Below, in pieces: positions 1 through 12,500 of a stretch of DNA of 64,000 nucleotides. Source of the stretch: Sorex araneus (Eukaryota; Chordata; Mammalia; Eulipotyphla; Soricidae); assembly GCF_027595985.1 (NCBI RefSeq), contig NC_073305.1, forward strand, positions 31,954,939 through 32,018,938, given 5' to 3'. Made by a program: the position numbers and the translations under genes. The first letter of the stretch is position 1. Each line of letters begins with the position of its first letter. The notes under the pieces were generated by a model, which was given only the letters and a program-made list of their open reading frames with translations, did not search any database and had not been told where the DNA came from.

Positions 1-89
1 CAGGGGTAATTCCTGAGTGCATGAGCCAGGAATTACCCCTGTGCATCGCCAGGTGTGACCCAAAAAGCAAAATAAATAAATAAATAAAG
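1..89 (+). mobile_element. SINE type D, cut by window start
   Basis: The 3' half of a SINE body (TGAGTGCATGAGCCAGG) ends in GTGTGACCCAAAAAGC and an (AAAT)n tail. The head lies outside the window. A second, degraded minus-strand copy follows at about 128-258. Confidence 0.85.
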
Positions 90-362
90 TTAAAGAAATA
101 AAATTTCTGCCTCATCAGGCAAAATTTTTGTTTTATTTTGGGGCCATACCTGGCAGTGTTCAAGGGCTCACTCCTGGCTCATCATGTGCTCAGATTGAAT
201 TTGGTTCAGCTGTGTGCAAGGCAAGTGCCCTTTCTGCTGTGCTGTCACTCAGGCCCCAGCAGGCAAATATTTCATCTCTAATTGTATTGATTTTATTCCT
301 GATGATAGAATATTCTCAACTTCATGTCATTTTTTTTTCTTTGATAATTTTATTCTTTTAAG

Positions 363-536
363 TGATGGACAGTCTTCAGCAATTCCTGTAGCCAGTATGG
401 AGTTTGCGGCTATTTGTCTCAGAAATGCCTTGTTGTTGTTGCCGGAAGAACAGCAGGATCCAAAACAGGAAAATGGATCCAAAAATAATAGTCAATTAGG
501 TGGGAACCCCGAAAGCAGCGAAAGCGAGACTTGCAG
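363..536 (+). CDS. CNOT10: CNOT10 coding exon (first in window)
   Basis: The acceptor is TTTTAAG before 363, after a T-rich tract. The donor is CAG/GTATTG at 537. The first base completes an Asn codon, the frame then reads [21 protein letters not shown], and the exon ends with two bases of a Ser codon. It encodes 57 complete residues: an amphipathic TPR-like helix, then an acidic, polar linker ([15 protein letters not shown], then SSESETC) that is probably disordered. Confidence 0.96.
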
Positions 537-3500
537 GTATTGGAATCTCCAGCCCTACCCTCTGTTGCACTTCCGCCAAGTCCTTTGGGGTTTTGTTAGC
601 CTGATGCTTTAGATTTCATCTTTGCCTGTATTTTCAAAATAATAATGTTAGTTTCTAAAAGGAAAATAAACCCTACATATTTCTTACCTCTATTTCCATG
701 TATTTCTAGTATTCTAGTAAAAATCAAACTTCATATCAGGGTGGGGAGGATCTTTTTACCTGCCAGGGGCATGTGGATATTTAAACATCATTTTCGAGTC
801 ATACAGTCCGGACAGCAGACAGACAAGAAGCCCCTGTGTGTGTACCCTCTCTCGCCAGGACCGGACCACAGGGCTTCACTGGCCTTATGCTTCCTGTGGA
901 TGGACATTCCCCATCCCTGATCCCCAGAAATTGGGAGAGTTTATCTAATAATAACTAAGTAAACATGTTAAGTATGAAACACGCTTTGTTCTACATGTAG
1001 CACCTTTTATTATCGGGAGGCTCCCTTCGTGCTCAGGACCAGTGCTTGGGTGACCACATGGTATCAGGGATCAAGCCTGGGGCTCCTACTTACAAAGCAT
1101 GTATTCTAGTCCCTTGTGCCATCTCCCTGGTCCACTCCTGGCACCGTTTTGTTCCGTTTTGGGGCTATACCCAGTGATGCTCAGGGGTTAGTCCTGACTT
1201 TGCGCTCAGAACTACTCCCAGTGGTACTCGGAACCAGATGGGATGCTGGGGGTTGAACCCTACCCTTTATACTGTTGCTCCAGCCTGACACGTGGCACTT
1301 TTGAAATAAAATTTCCATCCTAGCAATTGTTATTGTAATAAAATACATCTTTCTTACAAAAAAGTTTTAGGGAAAGTGGGATATTTTTGTTTTCTAATCA
1401 GAAATTATGTTTCACTCAGTTGATAAATAATTGGAAGATGGATTGATCAATAGATAGATTCCTGAGTACAGAGCCAAGGGCAGTAGCCAGAGTCTGAGCG
1501 TCACTGAGTGTGGCCCCAAAACAAACAAACAAAAAAATCAGAGATAGGGAAACAAAGATTTATATTTCATTGTTGGTTTTTGTAAGTAAGATTCTATTTC
1601 TCTTTAGCAGTAAGAATCATGATGGAGATAAATTCATCCCAGCTCCACCCTCTTCTCCATTGAGAAAACAGGAATTAGAAAACTTAAAGTGAGTATCTCA
1701 ACAAATTAGCTATGTTAATGTTGAAGTGAGTGCGTAGTTTTTAGCCTTTCTCTTTTGTTGCTGTTGGGCTTCCAGGGGCCTCACCCTGAAGCTCCCCGCT
1801 GAAGGTAGCCTGTGCTGCACCACGAGGCCAGATCCCGGCCCTGTGTTTAATCTTTTATTCTGTTCCTTTCTTGAATTAATACTCTTTGAATGTCGAATGC
1901 TTTACCCGTCTTTTTGGTCTTGTGACAGATCATCTAGTTGGTATATAATGCCTTTCCTATAGATTGCTGGGAGTGGGAATTTTTTTCTTAATTTAAAAGG
2001 GTCAGAGAGACCATATGAGGTGCCAGGGATCAAACCAAGATGGGACACATGCAAGGCAGGCGCCCTACCCACTGCATTCTCTCTCGCACTCTGGCCTAAG
2101 ATTTATTTCTGTTTCAGAAGCAAAATGATTTAAGAACTTTGTTAGGAAATACTTCCTTGGGGGCCGGAGAGGCACTGTGGGTAAAGTGTTTTTGCCCTGT
2201 ATTTGACTGAGCACGTTCTGCCCCCACCACGTCTGGTTCCCCAAGCACCACCAGGAGTAAGCCCTGAGCGCAACTGAGTGTGACACAAAAAAATCTGAGG
2301 AATCTGTCAGAACCAGCATCATGGTCATCTCTATGTTGTGATTAGTCAGTTCTTATTTTTTGTTGAATTTCTTTTATCTTGCTTTTTTTTTTTTTCTTTT
2401 TGAGTCACACCCGGCACTGCACAGCAGTTACTCCTGGCTCTGCACTCAGGAATTACTCCTGGCGGTGCTCAGGGGACCATATGGGATGCTGGGAATCACC
2501 CCAGCCTGGATCAACCGCATGCAAGGCAAACACCCTACCCACTGTACTATCGCTCCAGCCCCATCTTTTATCTTGCTTTTGAAGAAATGAGGAGAGGAGC
2601 TAGAGAATTGGTCCAGCAGGTGCTCGCCTTGCACATGGTTGACCGGGATTCAATCCCCAGCACCACATATGGTCCCCTGAGCACTGTTGGATATGACCCC
2701 AAAACAGAAAAAAACAAACAAAATGAACATAACAGCAGGTAAGGTGCTTGTCTTGCCCATGGCAAGCCCAGGTTTGATCTCTGGCACCACCAGCTGTTGG
2801 CACGCCTGCCTTGTCCAAAAAAAGGACAGTGACAAATTATCAGTAAAATAATGGCAAAACCAAAATGATGAATATAACTTCATTTTTATTTTGTTTTGTT
2901 TTGTTTTGGGGTCACACCTGGCTATGCACAGGGGTTACTCCTGGCAGTGCTTGGGGAACCATATAGGATGCTGGGAATCGAATCCGGGTAGGCCGAGTGC
3001 AAGGCCAACGCCCTCCCTACTGTACTATCATTCCATCATTCCAGCCCCCTATAACTTCTTTTTTTTTTTTTTTTTTTTTGCTTTTTTGGTCACACCCAGC
3101 AATGCTCAGGGGTTACTCCTGGCTTTGCACTCAGGAATTACTCCTGGCAGTGCTTAGGGGACCATATGGGATGCTGGGGATTGAACCCAGGTCGGCCGAG
3201 CGCAAGGCAAACACCCTACCCGCTGTGCTATCACTCCAGCCCCTATAACTTTATTATTAAAGAGCAATCAAATCCTAACTTTTTGTTTTGTTGGGGGCAA
3301 CACCCGACAGTGCTCAGGAACTAATTCTTGGCACTGCACGCAGGGATCACTCCTGGCAGGTTCAGGGACCATATAGGATGCCAGTAATCGAACCTGGGTT
3401 AGCCGTGAGCAAGACAGACGCCCTGCCCACTGTACTATTTCTCTGGCCCCAAATCCTAACCATTTAATTGCAGTAATTTCACTATGCTAGGATTCTGTCC

Positions 3501-6500
3501 TGAGTAGGAATGTGTTTAAAAAAAGAAAAAGCCTTTCTTACCCCATTATCTGTGTGTGTGGTGATGTTTATACTAGCAGTTAATATATTGTTCACACTGT
3601 TCTTTACCTTAGTTTCCTCATTTGATTTTGTTGTCTTTAGAGATTGTTCAGAATTAGGTTAAGGCTCTGTTTAAAAGCTTGGGACTTTGTTTTCTTCAGT
3701 CTTTTTTTGAGTATGGAGTTGCATTATGTCGGTATGACATACAGTATTTGACAGTTGTACTCAGCTGTTTAAAATGTTTTCATTTAGGGGCTGGAGCGAT
3801 AGCACAAAGGGTAGGGCATTTGCTTTGCACGCGGCCGATCCGGGTTCGATTTGCAGCATCCCATATGGTCCCCTGAGCTCCACCAGGAGTTATTCCTGAG
3901 TGCATGAGCCAGGAGTAACCTCTGTGCATTGCTGGGTGTGACCCAAAAAGGAAAAAAAAAAATTAAATATTTTAATTTAGAGCAGGAGAGAGTACAATGT
4001 GTAGAGTGTTTACTTTGCACTCGGGTACCCAGTTTCAATCTGCGCATCCCATATGGTCCCCCACGCACAGCCAGGAGTAATTCCTGAATGCAGACCCTGA
4101 ATATTGCTGGATATGGTTCAAAACCAAAACAAATTAATAATAATTTAATTTTTTTTTTTAATTCTTGGGCAGTATGTGGTACAGTGAACAGGATGCTTAC
4201 TTTGCACTTGGCCTACCTAAATTCAATCCCAAGCTTTGCATATGGTTCCCTGGGGACTGCCCATGTGCTCCAAAAACAAAAAAAAAAATCATACTTAAAA
4301 TATTTTCGTTTTTTACTATTACATATAAAACTGCAGTGAATATTACATTATAGTATTACTAAAGGAACTTCCTAAATCTTTAATGAAAAAAATTCTTGTT
4401 CACAGATACTTGAAATTTTTAAGCTTTTTATTCTTAACTGATTTGAGTGAGTACTAATCTTAGGATTGTTTTATTTATACATGGAGCTTAAGTATGTTAT
4501 CCCATAGTGACAGGCTACATAATTACTGGATTTGGTATTACCTTCTAAAATTGGTAGGAGGGACTGGAGCCATAGTACAGCAGGTAGGGCGCTTGCCTTG
4601 TACTTGGCCAGCTCCACTTTGATCCCCGATACCCCATATGGGTTCCTCAGTAACCCCTGAACACAGCCAGATATGGCCCAAAAACTGAAGTAAAGGCTAA
4701 CGTGGTATGAAAGCTAGGAGTATGAGTGTGCAGAGTTTTGTACTTTTTCATGGTACAACAGCTTTTTCCTTGCAAGGTGCCCTAGTAGTAAGATTTGGCA
4801 ATTTTCAGATCTTCGGAGAAAATAAAACGACTTCTTTATTTCTGGGGAAAGGGTCTCAGCAGGGAATTCCACCAGAGTGTGAAGGAAAGGTAGGTTCCCT
4901 GGTATTTATTATTACCCTTTATTCCTTACAGAAGCAGATGGGAGGAAGGATATGGACTAAGATGGGAGGAGCCTTAGGGTGGCTCTATAAGGAGAGATTG
5001 TAAGACCGTGGTGATGGCAACGTGGAGATTGGCAGTGGGGGCAGGAAAGGCGTCAGAAAAGATTTGTGCAGTCATGTTCAAAGCTGTAAAATCTCATGAT
5101 GCAGATGGGTGTATAAAAGGGCAGACGTGTGGCCTGAGCCAGCCAGAGTGGGAGGGTGTAAGTGTAAGCCTGAGGGTGCTCTGCTAAGATCGCGGGTTTC
5201 TTAGACTTTCTCTATTTTTGACCTGAATGCTTGGATGTGATTAGAAGTATGTGTGGCCAGTGTATGGATTTTATGGATTTCATATTTCACCCTTTGTGTT
5301 ACATTATCTGCGGGATACCAGCGCAAAAGCTCACTCCCTATTTTCCGCTAGCTGATATGTAGGAAGTCATTGTGGCTGCTTCTGGCAGTGACACACAGCT
5401 CCTGAGTAGCTTCATGTTTTTTTTCACTTGAACATAATAAACATGGGTTCGAAAATCCAAACTGAGCTAATCATAGCTCTGTTTGTCGAAGGCATGTGTC
5501 ACTGGAAGCAGTACTGAAATTCTATAATAACAAAACAGCTCTCAGAAAAATATTCTTTTTTTTTTTTTTTTAATTTTCTTTTTTTGGTTTTTGGGTCACA
5601 CCCGGCGATGCACAGGGGTTACTCCTGGCTCTTCGCTCAGGAATTACCCCTGGTGGTGCTCAGGGGACCATATGGGATGCTGGGATTAGAATCCGGGTTG
5701 GCCTCGTGCAAGGCAAACGCCCTACCTGCTGTGCTATTGCTCCAGCCCCTCAGAAAAATATTCTTACAATTAAATAGCAGTTTGTTTCCAGATCAGAACA
5801 ATTTCTTAGAAATTAAGAGAGGGGCTGGAGCACAGCGGGTAGGGCGTTTGCCTTGCACGAGGCCAACCCAGGTTCAATTCCCAGCATCCCATGTGGTCCC
5901 CTTAGCACCGCCAGGGGTGGTTCCTGAGTGCAGAGCCAGGAGTGACACACACACAAAAAAAAGAAAGAAATTAAGAGAGTTTAAATGTGAAGCTCAAATG
6001 GCTTAAAAGTACTGATATACTAAATTAGGGAAGACAGTTTATTTGTATCTCACACATAATTGAAAACACGTCATGGCACAGATTAAAAGATAGCTTTAGA
6101 TCCTGAATCACTCAGAATAGCCATCTATTTCCGGCCCACCCTTCTTTTTTAATATATAAGAAATATCTCGAGGCAGGAGCATAGTACAGCAGGTAAGACC
6201 TTTGCCTTGTATGCATCTGACCTGCTTTTGTTCCCTAGCATCCTATATGGTCCTTTGAGTACTGCCAGGAGTGATTGCTCAGTCTAGAGCCGGAAGTAAC
6301 CCCTATGTATCCCCAGGTGTGTCCCCAAAAAACAGAAGAAAAAATATATATCTTAAGGTCTGGAGAGGTAATGCAGGGATAAGGCGCTTGCCTTGTACAC
6401 AGCCAATCTGGGTTTGATCCCTGGCACTAATATGAATGCTTTGCAGAGGGACATTGCGTTTGATTCCCACCACTTACAGTCACTGCCTGCCCCTGAGCAT

Positions 6501-9500
6501 TGCTTTTTTAGGGGCATGTCCACAACTCCCCAGAAAATGTTAAACATTTTTGTCTGCTGACAGTTTGTTTTTTTTTTTTAAGACCTTTTCTTTTCTTGGG
6601 GCCGGAGCGATAGCACAGCGGGTAGGGCGTTTGCCTTGCACGCGGCCGACCCCCGGGTTCGATCCCCGGCATCCCATATGGTCCCCCAAGCACTGCCAGG
6701 AGTAATTCCTGAGTGCAAAGCCAGGAGTAACCCCTGAGCATCGCTGGGTGTGACCCAAAAAGCAAAAAAAAAAAAACTTTTCTTTTCTTGGTGGGGGGTG
6801 GAAGGGAGGAGGAGGGAGTACGGGTGGTGGTGTGTTTTGTTTTTGTTTTTTACTATACCCAGTGGTACTCGGGGCTCAGTGGCTACTCCCAGCTCCATAC
6901 TGGAGAGGGTGGGATGACTCTTGGTGGTGCCAGGGGACCGTGCCATGACAGGAATTGAACCGGGATCCTACTGTATGGAGAGCATGCAACTCAGCACATT
7001 GAAAACTCTGTCCAACTCTTTTTTTTTTTCTTTTTTTTTTTTTTTTTTGGCTTTTTGGGTCACACCCAGCATTGCACAGGGGTTACTCCTGGCTCTGTAC
7101 TCAGGAATTACCCCTGGCGGTGCTCAGGGGACCATATGGGATGCTGGGAATCCAATCCGGGTCAGCTGCTTGCAAGGCGAACGCCCGACCCACTGTGCTA
7201 TCACTCCTGCCCCTCTTTCCAACTCTTAATGCTCTAGTTTGATGCTTGAAGGAAAGTGATTTTTTTCCCTTTTTCTTCTTCCTCTTTTGTTGTTTTCTTT
7301 CCAAGGGTTTGTGTTCCGTGGACCCAGCGTCAACTCCCCCAGTATGTAGAGGAGAGTGGCTTATGTCAGCTCCACAGGGGGTGAGGAGCTGGTGTGTCTG
7401 CCCTTGAGGGCTGCTGCTTCCAGTCTGATGAACTGTCAGATCCACTGAGTGGTCTGTAAAGCAGATTAGACAGTGACTCAGGAAGTAGATGGGGGGGTCA
7501 ACATTTTAGGTAGCAGCTTATCAGAACAAAAGGGTTTCTCCAGGGGCTTGAGTGGATAAGCCTTGCCCAGTTTTTTGTATAGCCAGGCTGCAGGAATGGA
7601 GTGTTCATCTCAAGCATAACCAGGCTGCAGCGTGGGGTGTTCATTTCTTAGAGGAAAAAGAGGGTGAGTGCGCGGGTGTTGGGAGGTGAGTTGGAATAGA
7701 TTGTGAGGCACTCAGGAGGAACATAACTGTTAATCTGCACTCAGCGCAAGGAGACTTACTCAGTACCACTGGCTCTTAGCCTGGATGCCAGCTCCAAATC
7801 TTTGCATTTACATGTTTGTGTTTGAATCGAAGGATGACTTTGTTAGGAAAATCTTGCACTCTGTTGTGACTTGATGGGGCAAAGAATTGGGGGGAAAGGT
7901 GACAGTTGAGGAAGACAGGTTTTCACCCTGTTGGTGTGGACTTCCTGACATGACTATTCGTCCACCCGAAGTGGCATGTCGGTGGGTGGTGTAGAGAGAG
8001 CCCCCAGCTGTGGGAGAGGCCTGGTAGCAGGGAGGCTTGTTCAGACCCCGGCACTGGAGATTGTCTCTCATCTCTGGGTGCCGGGAGCAAGTCGGATTCA
8101 GCAAGGTGGCCCAGGAAGGTGGGAGTCGGGGTGCCTGTGGCTCTCATGGACAGTCCTGAAAGCTTTGTCTGCAAATACCTGTTTAACACCTCAGGCAGCT
8201 ACCGAGTCTCCGGCAGAGACCAAAGATTCAAGCTCCTGCTTTTCAGGAATATGAGGGTTTAGGTTTGGATTTGGTTGTGGGCTACAGCTGGTGGTGCTCA
8301 GGGCTCACTCCTGGCTCAGCACTCAGGGGTCACTCTTAGAGCGCTCGGCGTATCTATGGCCTGCCTGGCTTGCCTACATGTGGACAAAAGCCTTAAACCC
8401 CTGTGTTATCACTCCAGCCCTGGTTTGAGTTCTGACCCACACCTGCTGGTGTCTGCTTCTGGGTGGGGGTGTTTGGGGGATTGTATGTGTTGTTGGAGAT
8501 GCAAAATAAGCACCTTAACTGCTCTTGGATCTCTGAGACCCCAATCATCTTTTTTGTTTAAATTTGTTCAGCTGTGTAAAGGGCAATTTCTAGAAGGGCA
8601 ATTTCTAGTCAGAATTCAGAGACTTCAAAAGCTGGTGATGATATGGTTACTTTCCCCTTAGACTGGAATGATAATCCTTAATTGTATACACACACACACA
8701 GTAATTTGTAAACATACCCCAAACCCTCTGTTTTGAGATGGCCATTTGTAACACTCAGGCGTCTGTTTAGCATCAAATCTTTAGCTGGATCTATCTGAAT
8801 GGAGCTGCTTATTTAGTAGAAAACTGAACAGAAAAAAAAGAAAACAGAATGGAAATTTAGGTTTCTAATAAAACTTAGTTAGAACAGTGTTGGGGCTGGG
8901 GAGTTACAGTACAGTAAGTAGGGCACTTGTCTTGCACTTAACTGGTGCAGATTTGATCCCAGACATCCCATATAGTCCCCCGAGCACCACCAGGAGTAAT
9001 TCTCAGTGCAGAGTCAGGAGTAACCCCTGAGCATCTTGCCAGGTGTGAAAGAGAGGGAGGGAAGGAGGGAGGGAGGGAGGGAGGGAGGGAGGGAGGGAGG
9101 GAGGGAGGAAGGAAGGAAGGAAGGAAGGAAGGAAGGAAGGAAGGAAGGAAGGAAGGAAGGAAGGAAGGAAGGAGACATGTATTTTTAGTATTCACATGTA
9201 TTTATTCTACTTGGTTTATTTTTTCTTGAATATCTTTTAGGATAATCATATCTACATGAATAAAATTCTTCTATATTCTCTTGGCACTTTTGCTTACCGT
9301 AAAAGATCTATGTATAGACTTAAGAGGTGCAAAGAAACCTTTTACTTTTAGTAAAATGCCAAATATCTGTAGCAAGAATAACTCTACCTCAGGGCTGGAG
9401 CCATAGCACAGTGGGTAGGGCATTTGCCTTGCACATAGCCGACCCGGGTTTGAATCCCAGCATCCCATATGGTCCCCTGAGCACCGCCAGGAGTAATTCC

Positions 9501-12500
9501 TGAGTGCAGAGCCAGGAGTGATCCCTGTGCATCGCCAGGTGTGACCCAAAAAGAAAAAGAAAAAAAAAGAATAACTCTACCTCAAGAGGCTGAAGGCCCA
9601 GAACAGGAGTAAAGCTTTTTGCCTTGTGTCTGATTGACTCAGTTCGTTTCTGCATAGCACATGGTCTGCTGAGAACTACAGACATGGCCTGGATTAGAGA
9701 ATCGGCTTCTATAGCATCATAGGGTGTTAAAGAAATATCCTACTAACCTTCTCACTCAGCCATTAAATACATGTTTTTTCCTTTTTGGGTCACACCTGGC
9801 AGTGCTCAGGGGTTCCTCCTGGCTTAAGCACTCAGGAATTACTCCTAACGGTCCTCGGGACCATATGGGATGTGAGGAATCGAACCCAGGTTGGCTGCAT
9901 GCAGGGCAAACACCCTGCCCACTGTACTATTACTCTAGCCCCTAAATATATTCTGTCTTATAGCCTAACAAATATACATTTTTGTGGCCAGAGATAGTAT
10001 AGCAGGTAAGGTGCTTGCCTTGCATGTGGCCAACCCAGGGTTCAATTCCCAGCATCCCATGTGGTCCCCTTGAGCACCACCAGGAAGATTCATGAGCATG
10101 TAGCCAAGAGTAATCCCTGAGCAACACCCAATGTTGCCCCAAAACAAAACAAAAAAAATAAGCATGTTGATTGTAATTGTATTTGTTTATTTTGTTAAGG
10201 ATTGGGTACAATTGAATGGAAGCTAAAGTTTTGGTTGGTTTTGGCTTTGGTTTTGTTTTGGGCCCACACCCAGAAGTGTTTAGCGTTTGTTTTGTTTTCC
10301 GTTGTGCTTAGGGATCACTCCTAGTGTTTCTTGGGGGACCATATCCAAACAGGGGTCAGCTATGTGCAGATCAGGGACCTTTATCTCTACACTGTTTTTC
10401 TGGCTCCAGGATGTTTAAGATTAATAGGTCAACTGTGCTTCACATGGTCATTCTAGGGGCTGGAATGACAGTACAGCAAGTAGGGCACTTGCCTTGCAAG
10501 TGGGCAAGTCGGGTTCAATTCCAGCATCACTTATGGTCCCCCAAACTCTGCCAGGAGTGATCCCAGAATGCAGAGCCAAGAGTAAGCCCTAAGACCACAA
10601 GTTGTAGCCCCCAGCCCTCCCCTCCAAAAAAGAAAAAGACCAAAAATAAAGGTGATCTTTTATACATCATTCTGATTTTTTTTTTCTTTTTGGGTCACAC
10701 CTGGCGTTGCACAGGGGTTATTCCTGGCTCTGCACTCAGAAATTACTCCTGGTGGTGCTCAGGGGACCATATGGGATGCTGGGAATCGAACCCGGGTCGG
10801 CCGCGTGCAAAGCAAACACCCTACCCGCTGTGCTACCGCTCGAGCCCCTCATTCTGATTATTTTTGTTGTTTTGGGGCCACACCAGCAGGGCTTAGGCTC
10901 AGCAGTCACTCCCAACTGTAGTAATCAGGGATCCGTACTGGGGATGGAACCCAGGCCTCCAGTATACAAAGCGTGCACTCAACTCTTTGAGCCACGCCTT
11001 GCAAATTTCTCTCTCTCTTCCTGATGTCTGGTCATTGCCACTGTAATTGTGGAGTTCTTTCTTAGTGACAGTAGAAACACTTTGTGACCCAGGTATTCAG
11101 TCCTTCTCATTTGTCTTCCAGGTGCTCCATACTAGCCTGCAGTGCTTACGTGGCTCTGGCTTTGGGTGATAACCTTATGGCCTTGAACCATGCGGATAGA
11201 CTCCTTCAGCAGCCCAAGCTATCAGGATCTCTGAAGTACGTGTGCCTCTCTCCGTGTCCCTCCCTGGTTGCTACTGTTGGAATGTTTCTGGTTAATTTGT
11301 GGTGCATAGTCACTTCTTTTCATTCCCCCAGTGGAATATATATTTGTTATCTAAAGAAAACAACTGACTAAAGCATTTCTTGTCACATTCTCTCTCTGGG
11401 TTTGGCTGCATCTCAGCCTGAAATGTGTACTCTTGGCTTTCTCCCCTCTGGAGAAGTCTATATGGGGCTGGGGTTTTGTTTTGTTTTGTTTTTTTGGCTT
11501 TTTGGGTCACACCCAGCAATGCTCAGGAGTTACTCCTGGCTCTGCACTCAGGAATTACTCCTAATGGTGCTAGTGGGACCATATGGGATGCTGGGATTGA
11601 ACCCGGATCAGCCATGGGCAAGGCAAATACCCTCCCCACTGGACTACCACTCCAGCCCCAGACTGGCCTCTTGAACATCTCTCTCTCCTCCCTCCTTCCT
11701 TCCCCTTCTCTCCCTCCCTCCCTTCCCTTCACTCCTCCCTTCCCTTCTCTCCCTCCCTCCCTCCCTCCCTCCCTCCCTCCGTCCCTCCCTCCCTCTTCCT
11801 CTCTCTCCCCCCCCTCTTTCTCTCTGTCTCTATCTCCTTCCTTCTCTCACTCTCCCCTCTCTCCCTCCCTCTCACTTTTTTTTTTTTTTGTCCCAAATAA
11901 AACTTCTACTTGACACACACAAACCTCCTGTATGTGTTGGTGAAATGCATGGAAATTATTTGCGCTGAACGAATATGAGGAGGCAGAAGCTTGGACACTT
12001 GGAACTGTCCATTGCCTACACCTGTCAGCCTCTGGACCATGTCACTGAAGCCTTCTTATTAGATACCAGCCCCGAAAAAAGATGAGTCCTAAGGAAAAGG
12101 ACTCACAAGTTAAGGACTTTGGTCAGCATGATAAATCTGCTTTGTGGAATTCAATTTAAACAGTCAAATGAGGGACTGAGACAGTACAGTGGGCAGGGCA
12201 TTTGCCTTGCCACTGCCTGGGTTCAATCCCTGTCATCCCATATTGTCCCTTGAGCACTACCTGGTATGGGGGGAAAGAAAGGGAAACGTAGTTACTGGAC
12301 AAATTCAAGCTCCGATACCGGCTGGTCCTAGACCCTGCTGGGAGCAACCCCCAGGAGCTGAGGTAGTCCCTGGGTATCACTGTGAGGGACCCAAATAGAT
12401 GAAATTAAAACGTGAAATGTAGGACCAAGATTTGGCTCAGTGACAGAGCACTTGCCTTTCATCTGTCATACCTTGGGTTTGATCCTTGTTATTTTTTATG

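Larger units (their letters stand above)
1689..11121 (+). other. CNOT10 9.4-kb intron, SINE-saturated
   Basis: Besides the copies listed separately it carries degraded SINEs at 1995-2096 (-), 2159-2298 (+), 2594-2722 (+), 2734-2824 (+), 3979-4132 (+), 4165-4288 (+), 4559-4687 (+), 6171-6335 (+), 6357-6500 (+), 6845-7010 (-), 8271-8420 (-), 9593-9688 (+, doubtful), 10240-10409 (-) and 10860-11003 (-). Unique stretches at 3460-3786, 4690-5540, 7228-8270 and 8425-8890 show no exon-like ORF or other recognisable feature. Confidence 0.75.

Noticed and set aside
6598..6776. Functional tRNA gene(s) at SINE heads with A and B boxes
   Set aside because: The heads continue into a SINE body, carry TSDs and A tails, and lack a paired acceptor stem. 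They are tRNA-derived SINEs.
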